Of a DNA stretch of 64,000 nt, positions 23,371 to 35,026 are shown piece after piece. Made by a program: the position numbers and the translations under genes. The notes beneath the pieces are model-generated. The model was given only the letters and a program-made list of their open reading frames with translations. It had not been told where the DNA came from and searched no databases. Position 1 is the stretch's first letter, and every line of letters begins with the position of its first letter. The DNA lies in assembly GCF_963583255.1 (NCBI RefSeq), contig NC_084803.1, positions 24,278,428-24,342,427 on the forward strand, read 5' to 3'. This DNA comes from Pyrus communis. Taxonomy: Eukaryota; Streptophyta; Magnoliopsida; Rosales; Rosaceae.

Positions 23371-26236
23371 ACACCCACATATTCAGAATATGTTTTTCAG
23401 CATGAATCTTGAGTTGACCCGTGTTGCTTGTTTCAGTTTTACAGGAAACCACCTAAACTGTGGTGTGAATCTCCCTCATCATTGTGCACCTGATACTGCT
23501 GGTCCAGGTTAATGGGTCAAGCAACATCTAAAATTGAACCGTTCTATTTACCCTCTCCGTTTATAAGCTTACACGATTGGGTTTCCCCACTCTTGACAGG
23601 CGCTAAAAGTAAGCCGAAGCTTGGAATCATAGTTGGAGTTGTTGGGGGGCTGATCATTTTATTATTACTTGGAGGTTTACTGTACTTCACCTGGAAGCGT
23701 AGACACGAAGGCTCCAAGCGTGAAGTTTTTGTGGATGTTGCAGGTATGCATTGCTTTCTAGTTGTAGAACTGATTAACAACTCCATCATCTGACCAATCA
23801 ATGGGACCTTGATTTTAGCTTTGACCAATCATGCTAAAGTGATTCAACCATAATCTTATAATGGCTCAGTGAGATTTCCTTTCTGTCAACCAAATTAGGA
23901 TTATTATTGAATTGGTCTATCGACTGAAGTTACATAAGGGGTTCCTCTTCAGGATAAATATTTACATATTCATGGTATGTCGTGTCATTGCACTTATGTA
24001 AGGTTGAGAGCGGTGGGGGTGATCAATATCTTGTAGTTTCATAAAAGAAAATATTGTTTATTGGCCAGTCCATGTTAAAAATTTTGAGTTCTCTAATACA
24101 AATTTAGAGGGCTAAACTTTATGAATAGCGACTTTTTGGTCGGGAGGCTAGATTTGACCTCTGGCCCTTGCCGTTACCATTAGAAATGCTCTAATAGGCA
24201 GTGACATTTGGGCCCTTTGTGTCACCACTGGGCGTCCCACAACCATTAGGAAATCATCATCATTGTAACATGATTGAAGGAAACAGATAAAAAAATGCTG
24301 GATCAACTGCTAGTCTGAAAGTTGTACACACTGTAAATTATCGAAATAATGGATGCAAAAGGGACCCCTGAATAAGTTAAACAAATTTTTAAGTGGAAAT
24401 CATTAATATGGGAATGTGATGAAAACTTGATTTTGATATAAATCAAATCATGAAACGTTAATCATTACAAGAAAGATTGTGTTTTCTCCATTTGACTGCA
24501 CAAGTCACTCAATGATGCAAGAAAAAAAAAAATCTAAAGTATCTGTGAGAAAATTGATTGGATCCATTAAGTACTCATGACAGGGTATGGCACACGTCAT
24601 CTAAAGCTGTGTATTTTAGATTTTGTTGTCAATGAACTTTTTATTGTCACCAATTTCTGTCTATAGGTGAGCCCTGCCATGCATAATTGAGCTCATTTGG
24701 GTTTTTTTTTTTTTTTTTTTTTTTTTTAATTATTTTTTTAATTTTTAATTTTTATAATCGAAAACCACCAGGTGAAGTTGACCGAAGGATTGCATTTGGC
24801 CAGTTAAAAAGATTTTTGTGGAGGGAATTGCAGCTAGCAACAGACAGCTTCAGTGAGAAAAATGTTCTAGGACAGGGAGGTTTTGGAAAAGTCTATAAAG
24901 GAGTGCTATCTGATAACACAAAAGTTGCTGTTAAGCGTCTCACTGATTTTGAAAGTCCTGGGGGGGATGCAGCTTTCCAGCGCGAAGTTGAAATGATAAG
25001 TGTAGCTGTTCACAGAAATCTATTAAAACTGATTGGATTTTGCACGACTCCAACAGAACGCCTTCTAGTGTATCCCTTTATGCAGAATTTAAGTGTTGCC
25101 TATCGGTTACGAGAGATTAAACCTGGCGAGCCTGTTTTAGATTGGCCTAGAAGAAAGCAGGTGGCATTAGGCACAGCCCGTGGGCTAGAGTACCTACATG
25201 AACATTGTAACCCTAAGATTATTCATCGAGATGTTAAGGCTGCTAATGTATTACTTGATGAAGATTTTGAAGCAGTTGTTGGCGACTTTGGCTTGGCAAA
25301 GTTGGTGGATGTTAGAAAGACTAATGTGACAACTCAAGTTCGTGGCACAATGGGTCACATAGCTCCTGAATATTTGTCCACTGGGAAGTCATCAGAAAGG
25401 ACAGATGTGTTTGGCTATGGGATTATGCTTTTAGAACTTGTAACAGGACAACGGGCAATTGATTTTTCACGCTTGGAAGAAGAAGATGATGTTTTGTTGC
25501 TTGACCATGTAAGATAAACTCTTTCTGTATTTGGGTCTCTCTTTCTCTTCTCCACTCCCCCTCTCCGAACTTCTGTTTTTATATAAACTTGTTTAGTTCC
25601 TTGACCATGGAAGATAAACTTATTTTTGCACATGTTAAGATAACTCAAGGAAGTGGCATGTTTTTAAATTTTATTCGTAATAATTGTTTCATTGGCATTG
25701 GGAGCTTAGCATGCTCACAGATGATATGAAGTTGTAGGGTCAAAGACTGTTTCCAATTCTATGAAGCTAGGGTATGGAATTTTATTCGTAACTTATGCTC
25801 AACATGAAATGATATCACACTTGAGGAAGAAAAAGTAGCTTTTTTTTCTTTCACTGAGTGCAGATTTTTGCCTGAGTTTGGACTCACTGTGCTAACCTTC
25901 TCTGCTTATCTGCTCCTGAAGGTCAAAAAGCTGGAAAGGGAAAAGAGACTGGATGCTATTGTAGACAGCAATTTGAATGATAGTTTCAACATCCAAGAGG
26001 TAGAAATGATGATCAAAGTTGCACTTCTCTGTACTCAAGGATCCCCTGAAGAGCGCCCATTAATGTCGGAGGTGGTACGGATGCTCGAAGGGGAGGGTCT
26101 GGCTGAGCGCTGGGAAGAATGGCAGAACGTAGAAGTTACTCGCAGGCAAGAGTATGAAAGACTACAAAGGAGATTTGACTGGGGAGAAGATTCTGTTTAT
26201 AATCAGGATGCTATTGAATTATCCGGTGGACGTTGA
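20980..26236 (+). CDS. LRR receptor-like serine/threonine kinase, complete copy (At5g10290/At5g65240 type)
   Basis: Ten coding exons can be joined in frame with GT-AG introns: 20980-21061, 21530-21662, 21798-21869, 22766-22909, 22984-23055, 23241-23306, 23437-23507, 23600-23743, 24772-25508, 25922-26236, giving 1836 bp and 611 residues, close to the family length. Order: signal peptide (1-27); N-terminal cap with DW and NPCTW (28-71); about five LRRs, one per 72-bp exon with two in the 144-bp exon (72-189); a Cys-containing spacer; a membrane helix (about 219-241) followed by KRR; then the kinase. The glycine loop is at 295-300, lysine 316, glutamate 333, HRD 413-415 and DFG 433-435, all intact, so an active RD kinase is expected. 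The tail ends [11 protein letters not shown]. The protein should sit in the plasma membrane, with LRRs outside and kinase inside. LRR-II members such as SERKs and NIKs act as receptors or co-receptors; the ligand of this subgroup is not evident here. Intron 8 is about 1 kb and intron 6 holds a (CT)n tract. Confidence 0.93.
23332..23368. repeat. (CT)n microsatellite in kinase intron 6
   Basis: Uninterrupted CT dinucleotides between exons 6 and 7 of the complete kinase gene. Confidence 0.9.
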
Positions 26237-27731
26237 GGTAATCAGAAATTATATACTCATTTCCTCTTACTCCGTCAGCATGTAATACTGTTTTTGGTAG
26301 TTTAGCTCGGTTAAACCCTCAATGAAGCATATCTGTATTTCCAATTCATAATATCATGATTTCATCTTTTAAATTCTAATTTGCAATCTTGTGGATACAT
26401 GCTTTTGTTGGTGTGGCCAAGTCATGGAGCACAAACCTTGCAGATTGTATCATCAAGTTGATTAATATTGTTCTGAATTTAGTATTTATCTTAAAGGAAA
26501 GCCAGGGAGCGTGATAGAAGCTTTTTTTTGCTTTCCATAATTTTGGTTATCGTTGGCAGTAGAGTCTACGTCTCACTTTTCAGTTCATGTTTAGGTACAA
26601 ACCTTGATATTAGAGTGTTGTTATTCTTTGCAGGGGAAAAATTGAATTACTATTCAAACAATTAAATTAGTTGTAGTCATCGATACTAAGTTACAGTTAG
26701 CTATTGCTATTTGTGGTGTCATGATAAAATAGAACTATAATATTTAAGAGATCAAACTCAGCTTAAGATCTGTAAATACATGTTTAATTTGAAATTGATA
26801 TCTAATCAGACGACTTTGCAAAACGTCTTGCAATAATGCAGATGCTCAACTTCATCAACGAAGGTCTTGTGCAACCACGAGAAGTTTCAGGTTGCATGAA
26901 GGGAACTGTTGCTCATGGTTCCACTTTTTCCTTCACCTGTGGTTCTGCTACCATCATCTCTTTCTTCTCATTCCTTTGACTTTTGTTGTTTGGTTTTTGC
27001 TCGGCCAGTAGATACTGTGATGCGTGGTCCTTGTCTCTTCTTTCCATCTCTTCATGCCAAAGCTTCTGCTGACATGGCTTCACCTATGTGTGTTGAGCAC
27101 CCATAAACTGGTGTTTGAACTTGTGAAGACTGTTAGTTTGTCAAAGACCTATAGCGTTTGAGATTATATATGGGTGCAGACGTCGTTGCTCTCAGAAGTC
27201 TGGTTGAATGATGTTGATATGTGGTACCAACCCCTTTGTGCAAAGCGGTTCACAGGTTTCATGTACAGAGAGTTTAAATTGTTAAATCTGTGACCTCAAC
27301 CACTCTCGCTCTCTCTCATTACTACAATTAAATCGAAGAAATGTAAAGTTTGGTTAATATGCAATTATGATCTTGCCCAAATGTGGCAAAAGACACAAGA
27401 TTTGATTTGGTTCCAGGAGGAGCTTCTTTAACTGGGAAGTGTTAAATGGATTTACATATGAACACATGTGATGTAGTTTAATTAGTTTCCTTGGGTAGGT
27501 GTGGATGCATTGCTATGAGATGATATTAATTTACGTCAACAGTCATTATAGAAATGTTGTAGTTTTGCAGTTATTCCATAAACTGGTTGGTCTCTTTTTC
27601 TTTGATGATTCTTGCTGTAAGGCCAGAATGGGTGTAAATTTATATGACAAAGTTCAATAGGATGCACCATACCAATAAGAAGTCACGAATACACTGCGGT
27701 AACAAGTTCAAAACTCAAGCAACCATTCAAC
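26237..27731. other. Kinase 3' UTR and intergenic sequence
   Basis: The first 130 bp match the 3' UTR of the left copy (phrase GGTAGTTTAGCTCGGTTAAACCCT). Beyond that no gene is recognised; a 65-codon frame at 26909-27106 is Ser/Pro-rich and unsupported. Confidence 0.55.
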
Positions 27732-28067
27732 TAGTGGCGGAGCTAGAAATCGTTCTCAAGAGGGCCTTTAAGCCATATGAAAGAAATTAGGAAAAATATA
27801 ACAATATAATTAGTTGGAAAGTGGCATGAAAAATTTTAATCAAACAAATGTGATGGAGCTTTAAAACTCATATGAAAAAAATTGGAATTGAAAATATTAT
27901 AAGAACATAACTTCTCATCACTTCTCCACTACTGTCAAATACTGATAACCAATACACAAATTGTTTATGATAAAAGGAGCAGACAATTTCTATATATTGA
28001 TTTTTTCTGAGGAATAATTCCAGGATAGGCCTGCCCCGACCATGGCCTCCATGTGGCTCCGCCACTG
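27732..28067. mobile_element. hAT-type MITE, 336 bp
   Basis: Terminal inverted repeats TAGTGGCGGAGCTA at the left and CAGTGGCGGAGCCA (reverse complement of the right end). The flanking 8-mers CATTCAAC and CGTTCACC match at 6 of 8 positions, consistent with an old 8-bp target duplication. No transposase. Confidence 0.65.
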
Positions 28068-28104
28068 CGTTCACCCAAAACATGGGAAACAAGAAGGGTG
28101 TTAG

Positions 28105-28240
28105 TTAGCAAGTGGTCCTTTATCATAGAGGTGGAGATGAGTGTTGTCCTTGCACTACAGTGTGAGTTCGAACGCCGTCGACTTCCTAATCTAAACATCT
28201 AATCTAACAAATATATGGTTTGACAATAAAAAAAAAAAAG
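28105..28240 (+). mobile_element. tRNA-derived SINE, family 2 (copy 1)
   Basis: Box-B-like GAGTTCGAACGCC at about 28165, then CTAATCTAAACATCTAATCTAACAAA and an A-rich end. A second member at 58866-58975 shares the order and the end phrase. Boundaries are approximate. Confidence 0.6.
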
Positions 28241-29442
28241 AAAAAAGAAAAGAAGGGTGTTGGCTAAACTATTGCTAATTCCAATCCGTAATATACTTAT
28301 CATCTAACCGTGCAGAAATATCAAGGTATATACATGAAAAGTGAGGTCGTAATTAACATGGGTTATGTGTTTCAAGCTGCAGTATCATTTTATCCATATT
28401 TGTATGGACAAAAGACCAATGCTCGAATTTTCCAAAAAAAAAAAAAAAAAACGACCAATGCTTGAAACCAGCAATCTTGACTCAATTTATTGGACCATTT
28501 TACTCCATATTCTCTTTTATAAGTTATGGGATTCCAGAAGGAAAAAGAAATGATAATTTATGGGAAAGTTAGACCAATGACAACATAACTAAATGATTTG
28601 TTATCATTTTTTCACTTGCAAAAAAATGGTGTCGATGTACAACCACATTTAGAATTTTATTGCAATGCATCACTTACAACAAAATTTCGTCTATTTTTCT
28701 GGTGTCAAATGTTGTGTGTGATTTGAACTTGACCTTTTTCAAAGGGTCGTTTGGAAGAAAAAATAGATGAAGTTCCTCGTTGCTGGCATGTTGCAACAAC
28801 ATTTAGTTGGGTGAGATTGTTTAAAATTATCCTCAGCTTTTATGATACATAATCTGAAGACATTTCCTTCTTGATTTTGGGTGAAACATTATAATCCGCA
28901 TATTTTGCATTCATCTGTTATTCGTTTGACAACTAGTATGACATCTTCCATGTTTTTTTTCATCAGTGTCAATGTCAGAACTTTGCCCGATCGGCTAGAA
29001 GATATGGCGTCGGCTGATGGCTGTTCCTGAGCGCCACACTCCAACTTTCAAGATCAATAGTTATGCATGATCCACGCCTGCCATTTCCGAAGGTTCAATC
29101 GACATTTTATGTCTAAAAGTTTCGGTTTCTTTCTCTTTTGTTGACCCACTCGATTAACCTAGGTTATTTTAGTCTTAATTTCAAACCGACAACATTTGAT
29201 ATGATTCTGTTTACGCTGCCAAAGTGCATGTCACTCATATACAAACTGCGAAAAAAAATCATGGTTGGTAAGATGGCAACTTATGTTGAAGAATACAAGA
29301 ATATAGCATCAGAAAATTGACAAAATTAAATATGACTTATATTGAGGGCTTTCACTTCTAATAATATCGAAAACTTTTAAGATAAAAATCACACCCCTAA
29401 ACCTGGCCTAACTATAAATGTATAGTATCAATTACAAATTCG
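28241..29442. other. Intergenic sequence and left part of an old tandem duplication
   Basis: From about 28600 on, patches match 31370-32190, including the phrases around TTGCAATG and AACTTTTAAGATAAAA. No gene recognised; an A-tract occurs at 28435-28451. Confidence 0.5.
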
Positions 29443-29652
29443 TTAAATTTTGCAGGTGGGTTTGCTTTTCTCATGATTCTCTTCTTCTTTCTTCTGGACT
29501 TCTTCCTCTTCTCTGCCGTCTTCATCTTCTGTTAGTAAATGGGGTGCAGTTGACGGCTCCAAGTCGCCGTTCTCCCATCCTTCAATAGTTACAGCAATCG
29601 AACGATAATCTACGCCAGCCATTGCTAAAGCTTCAAATGATACGAATGACAT
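29443..29652 (-). CDS. Small acidic protein of unknown function (paralogue 1)
   Basis: Sixty-nine residues starting MSFVSFEALAMAGVDYRS. The middle has GWENGDLEPST, followed by PHLLTEDEDG, and the C-terminal half is a charged Glu/Lys stretch. No signal peptide, membrane segment or catalytic motif is visible. The paralogue at 32198-32473 shares the first 58 or so residues, with conservative changes in the N-terminal half and more variation in the charged tail, which suggests a real coding family. I recall similar short proteins starting MSFVSLEALAMAGVDY in rose-family genomes, always uncharacterised. Function unknown. Confidence 0.5.
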   Translation of the reverse strand: MSFVSFEALAMAGVDYRSIAVTIEGWENGDLEPSTAPHLLTEDEDGREEEEVQKKEEENHEKSKPTCKI

Positions 29653-31062
29653 GATTTATGTGTGCTAGCTTAAACTTAATATACTGTGAATGTAATTACT
29701 GTGTTTGTGAATATTTGGAGATTCTTTAGAAGTGACACTGAAATGTTTTGATGATGAACTCGATCTCGGTTACATGACGATGAATTATATATGTGTGCAA
29801 TTCTCATCAAAGAGCTGCGTACCAATTTCAATCAATAAAAGTGATCACGGGATATCAAAGGCATAAACAGGGAAAATTCTCGTCAAACCTGAAAATTTCA
29901 AGGAGGGAAATATAGTATATGATTCTTTCAAGAGGCAATGTTCTCGTGAGCAATATGATTCTAGCTGTTGAATTAACAACTTTTTCTTATGAATCATCTT
30001 CTTCTATATAATTTTATAGTCTTATGCTCATGATCAAAGCCATGATGCAAGCCTCGTTACATAGCTGCCATTTTCTGATGGGGTTAACTGATGAAAGCAA
30101 TGAGGCAACCACTCTCCAAAAAGAAAATACTTTACACTCACATCACGTGCGGTTCAAGCTAAGCCACAAAATGAACAAGCGATGATAAAGGAAATACTTT
30201 TCAATATAGGGGTGGGACTTCCTGAACCCTTCTTTCTCAGTGGTTTTTTTTCTTTGAAAAGATTTTAACTTTGATTTTATACAATAGTATTTGAAAATTT
30301 ACTAGAAATATAGTGGAAATACAGTGTCAATATACTTGAAATATAAAGGAAACATATGGGAAATATAAAGGCAACAAATTGGCAATATAGCGGCTCTAAA
30401 CTGTGAAAACAAATAACAGGACCAGTAATATACTAATCCGTTTCCTTGTCAAACATCCCTTTAGTTTCCATATCTAATAGAAAAAACTCCCTAAACTAAA
30501 ATTTTCTTCTTTTTGCTAATTATTGTGCGCTTATCAAGGATGAAAGAAGCCGGAACATATCATCTGAATTGGGTATGGTCGTTTGGAAACTTCTTAGGAG
30601 AGAACTGAAAACTATTCATGAACAAGAAGAAACCAAGCACGAGAGATGTGACTCGTGAGAGAAGAAAGAAAGGTGACACAACTGGCATATAATTATTGGT
30701 TTCCAAACCACATGATATTGATGGGTCTACAATCCGGATCCAAGAATTTCTCGTATTATAGATCGGGGAGAGAGATTTGTCTTATCTTGTACACTTTTTT
30801 ATTTAGGTAATTCCCAATTCCCCACTGTAATTACAAATTAAAATGACGTTACCAGTTGCCACTTAGTACTATGGTTTAGTAGTATTCTTCTTCATTTAAG
30901 TAGAGGTTAGGTTCGATTCTTGTCAAAGGTGAATTTGAACCACATTGTTGTTAACTTATTGGGAGGTTAAGCCCACGCCCTCTCCCGTAGTATAGATAAT
31001 ATCCTTTGTACAAAAAAGAAAAACCACAGCAAGAAGCAAAAAACTGAAACAACCTTTTTTTC
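29653..31062. other. Intergenic sequence with a SINE
   Basis: 29653-30090 matches 32474-32900 as the other side of the small-gene duplication, including a near-identical GCAATGTTCTCGTGA phrase. 30861-31010 is a SINE. The remainder shows nothing recognisable. Confidence 0.5.
30861..31010 (+). mobile_element. tRNA-derived SINE, family 1 (copy 2)
   Basis: Begins ACTTAGTACTATGGTTTAG, has box-B-like AGGTTCGATTCTTG at about 30908-30921, and ends near GTATAGATAATATCC before an A-rich tract. This is the best-preserved member of the family in the window. Confidence 0.65.
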
Positions 31063-31215
31063 TTTAGAATAGTTCTATTCACACACCTATTTTTACCTTC
31101 CACACTCATTTTTACCTTTCACATACTCTTGTTAATATTTAGCCATTGATCTTCTTCAATTCATTCGATCTGAAGGCCGAAATTGAAAGATGTATATGCA
31201 AAGTAAAAATACGTA
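31063..31215. repeat. MITE-like repeat sharing a family with 54289-54425
   Basis: Starts AGAATAGTTCTATTCACACA, itself partly palindromic, and ends with GTATGTAGATAG. The second member starts AGAATAGTACTATTCACACA. Ends and target duplications are not clear. Confidence 0.45.
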
Positions 31216-32197
31216 TGTAGATAGTTAATATTTTTTACATGATGGTACATGAAAGGAGTAATGAGTTTCAAGCGGTATCAACTGTATCATTTCATCCATA
31301 TTGTAAGGACAAGAAGCACCGCTTGAAAACCATCAACTTTACTGAATTTATTGGACCAATGTGTACTATTTTCGACTTGCAAAAGTAATTAAATTTCAAT
31401 GCTCGTATAGAACTTCATTGCAATGTGTCGCTTATAGCGTAACTCATTATTTTTTATTTTTGTCTAAAAATGTTGTGGGTGAATCAAACGTGACTCTTTT
31501 GACGTTCTGTAGGATTTCGTAGCAAGCACATGCAAAATTTTTGAAGCAAAACAGATGAAGTTTCTCAGTTGTTGGCACATTGCAACATAATTTTAACTGA
31601 GTGAGACTACTAAAATTATTTTTTTAGGTGACAATTTACAATAAGGGCTAACGTTTGGGTGATATTGGCAAAATTATGGTTATAATTTTTAGCATATTCT
31701 CGTAGAATCAACAACCTTTGCCAATGTCATTTACTTCAACGCCTGATAATTTAGTTACTTTTCTTAAAATCTTGAAATTCTCGTGATTGATCACTAACAA
31801 AAAATTTCCATATGGTAGCCCTTAACAAACATCGATTCCCATGTTTTTGCATCCCGAATTATTCCAAATTGGTTCGAACGATTGATATATAAACTATTCT
31901 ATCCTACTTTATCATCTTTCGATCTAGAAAATTAATTAAAGTATTGCAACGTGTAATTAATATATCACTCATTTATAACTATAAAAAGAAAAACTAAAAG
32001 TAAACCTATCCAAATTTACTTTTTTCGCCACGTTAAAAATTTAGGATTACATATGTTGAAGGATACAAAATATTACATTGTAAATTAAATTGACAACATT
32101 AAATATAACTTAAATTGAGTGATTTCACTTTCAATCGTATCCTAAACTTTTGAGATAAAAGCCACATATGGCCTACCCACGATTAACATAGTATCGT
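31216..32197. other. Intergenic sequence, right part of the small-gene duplication
   Basis: 31370-32190 corresponds in patches to 28600-29440. AT-rich; no other gene recognised. Confidence 0.5.
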
Positions 32198-32473
32198 TTA
32201 CAAATTCGTCAATTTTTCCTGGTAAGGGAGAAATGTGGTATTAAGAAATCCGTTCTTTATACAATTACAATCCCTAAGTGGTTTTCTCTTCTCATGATTC
32301 TCTTCTTTCTTCTCAACTATTACTTCCTCTTTTCTGTATTCTACATCTTCTGCTAGCAAATGAGGTGGAGTTGATGGCTCGAAGTCCCCGTTCTCCCATC
32401 CTTCCACAGTTATATCAGCCGAGCGATAATCGACGCCTGCCATTGCTAAAGCTTCTAACGACACAAATGACAT
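32198..32473 (-). CDS. Small acidic protein of unknown function (paralogue 2)
   Basis: Ninety-one residues starting MSFVSLEALAMAGVDYRS, with GWENGDFEPST, PHLLAEDVE and a Glu/Lys-rich stretch, as in the paralogue at 29443-29652. After ENHEKRKP it continues for 23 further residues unrelated to the short tail of the other copy, so one of the two stops is probably secondary, or an intron follows the shared part. The shared upstream non-coding sequence shows the pair arose by tandem duplication. No function can be assigned. Confidence 0.5.
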   Translation of the reverse strand: MSFVSLEALAMAGVDYRSADITVEGWENGDFEPSTPPHLLAEDVEYRKEEVIVEKKEENHEKRKPLRDCNCIKNGFLNTTFLPYQEKLTNL

Positions 32474-33001
32474 GATTTATGTGTGCATGCTCTAACCAGA
32501 TATACTATCAACGTAACTTATATAAGTTTGTAAATATTTGGAGATGAATTATATAGGTGTGCAATTCTCATCAAGGAGAGGCGTACCAGTTTCATTCATT
32601 AATAATGATCACGAGTGAATCATAATATTCAAACAGGGAAAATTTTTTGGTCTACCAGAACATGTCAAGGAGGGAAATATATGGCATATGATTATTTTAA
32701 GAGGCAATGTTCTCGTGAACTACATGATTCTAGCTATTGATATTAAATTAACTACTTTTGCTTATTATTTATGTTCTTCTATATAATTTTAAAGCCTTAT
32801 GTCGTGATCGAAGTCATGATGCTAGCCTTGTTACGTAGCTGCCAATTTTTTTTAATGGGATTTGTTGATGAAAGCAATGATGCAATTATTAAGCTTTATC
32901 AAATTTGAATTTTGGTTCTGTTATAATAATACAAGTCCAGTTAGATGCATGCATTTACATCTACGCCACGCTAATTAACCATGACAAAAGAAGTATTGGC
33001 T
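32474..33001. other. Intergenic, upstream of paralogue 2
   Basis: 32474-32900 matches 29653-30090. No other feature seen. Confidence 0.5.
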
Positions 33002-33240
33002 TGTTGTGATCAATATTTAATATATGTGATTGTGGAAATTTTAGATTACCTATTATTTTAGTGATTCTTTGTTTTAGACTTTGTATTACTTGGAGGACAA
33101 GTTATTATTTTCTTATGGTTTACTATATATAAAGGCAATGACATAGGGAGAGCCACACAATCCCTAAGCATTCTAACATTTCTCTCCACTCTCTTTCTTG
33201 CCCCACCCTCTCTATACCCATTAGAATATTAGTTACAACA
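33002..33240 (+). repeat. Candidate solo Copia-type LTR
   Basis: Begins TGTTGTGATC, ends TTACAACA, with TATA-like CTATATATAAAGG near 33123-33135 and a CT-rich leader-like stretch. It is followed by CGTTCC, partly like the CGTT start next to other LTRs here. No target-site duplication was found, so this could be a truncated element. Confidence 0.45.
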
Positions 33241-33597
33241 CGTTCCTATGCTGCACTATGGAATTGGAAAGAGAATTTTTTGCTGCGAACCAGTTTACAA
33301 TTATCATCACACAATTCAAATTCTTCTAAAACACATTCTTAATTGTCGATATTTTTTCATCCTTAATTACATGAAATTTCACCATAATGCATGAACCCAA
33401 CTTTTCATATTATGAATTATAAATTATTCTCAAATTATAATGACATTAAAAAAATAATAATAGTACTTTTTCTTCTGCATAGACTTACTAAAATTGACAC
33501 ACCCCAACCCGGAATGTCCACCTAAACTCCGAATCGAGCTGTGTTGGTCGACACCAGGAAGGTGACGAAGTCATAAAGTGTAGTGAAGTGGAAAATG

Positions 33598-34226
33598 CAG
33601 TGTTCTAAAAATCGGCCTAGGCGGTGAAAACTCGCCGCGATTTAGGGCAAATCGTTTCGAAAAATCGGTTTGGAGCTAGGCGGTCCTAGGTGGCTCTTAG
33701 GCGGAGGGCTAGGCAGCACCTAGGCGGTTTTTATTTTTTTATTTATTATTAATTGTGTGCTTTTTTCTTTTTTGGTTTTATGGTGGTATACTTGTGAAAA
33801 TGGTGTACCTAATTTGCAAATGATGGATTTACTACAAGTTCATCCAATAGTGAAATGAATTGGAGCACTTTTGAGGGGATACATACAAGGAAAAGAAATA
33901 AACTAGATACAACAAGTTTAAATAATTTAGTCTATGTCCAATCCAATGCAAGGATCATGAACAAGAAGAATTTAGTTTATCATCCAAGAATCCTCCTCAT
34001 TATGATTATATGCTTACTGTTTTTTAAATATTGAACTTTTTTGTATGTATTACTTTGTGTATTCTTCTACTTCTATTTTTGCATTTTATCATTATTTTAT
34101 TATCCATACAAGCATATTTTTTTTAGGTGTAAACATGCACTTATTTACAAGATATATAATAAATTTACATAAATCCGCCTAGGCCCTAGGCCCCTGCCTG
34201 CCGCCCGACTAGCGCCTAGAACCTTG
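33598..34226. mobile_element. hAT-type MITE, 629 bp, nested in the long TG...CA element
   Basis: Exact 8-bp target duplication GGAAAATG (33590-33597 and 34227-34234). Ends CAGTGTTCTA and, inverted, CAAGGTTCTA, followed on both sides by GC-rich CCTAGGCG-type subterminal repeats. TSD length and CA-G ends fit hAT. No coding capacity. Confidence 0.85.
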
Positions 34227-34425
34227 GGAAAATGTGAGTAAATTTAAACCTAAAAGTGTTTAAATGTAAGAGTGCGCTTGTGAGCGGGAATGAACCCATT
34301 TCACACGTGATGTTAGAGCACAAGTAAAGTATAGTAAAAGTGAAATAAGAATTATATCATCGAAGGTAATCTCCTATTCCAACATTTGCCAAGAATCCTC
34401 GTCGACACGAAAGCTCTGCTATTAA

Positions 34426-35026
34426 GACCATGTCCAACTCTTGGCCTAAAACCTAAAATTTGTAGCCCAGAAAATTTAGGTTTTAACCCAGAAACAGCTT
34501 TTTTGCTCCAACCCCTTATGGCCTAAAAGTTTCAGCCCGAGATTATTAAAGAATAAATTTAGGCTAATTTTTTCTTTTAAGTAATTTAAAAAAAAATTAT
34601 GTACACTATCCTAATTTTATTTTATGAACATTTTAACCTAAAAATATTTAGATTCCAATAAATATTGAAAAATCACTAAATTTGGATGAATTTTGAGTTA
34701 AATAGTTTTTTTTTTTTATAATTATTTTAGCTGTTTGACTTAAATTTGAACTGTTAGATCCTTTTTTTTACCATTAGATTTGATTATATTCGATCTCAGC
34801 CGTTGGATTCAATAAACCATGGGGGATATGCCCAAGTGGGTAGGGTCCCGCTGGTGGTGCCCACACCATTTTTTGGGCTAAATCCAGGGCTATTTCTGGC
34901 TTGGTTTTAGGTTTTAGGTTTTAGGTCCAATTTTCCACTTGGGATGGAATGGATTTTTTTTTTTGGGGGGGGGGGGGGGAGGGGGAAGGGGAAAAATAGG
35001 TTTTAACACTTCGGTTGGAGTTGGTC
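34426..35026. mobile_element. Tourist-like MITE, 601 bp, nested in the long TG...CA element
   Basis: Terminal inverted repeats GACCATGTCCAACTC and, inverted from the right, GACCAACTCCAACCG, both continuing into AAAACCTA. Flanked by TAA on each side (34423-34425, 35027-35029), as in PIF/Harbinger-type MITEs. A run of about 16 G residues interrupted once lies at 34965-34986. Confidence 0.65.

Noticed and set aside
28165..28180. Possible tRNA gene from the GAGTTCGAAC box
   Set aside because: No cloverleaf arms around it, and the unit recurs with an A-rich end, so it is a SINE.
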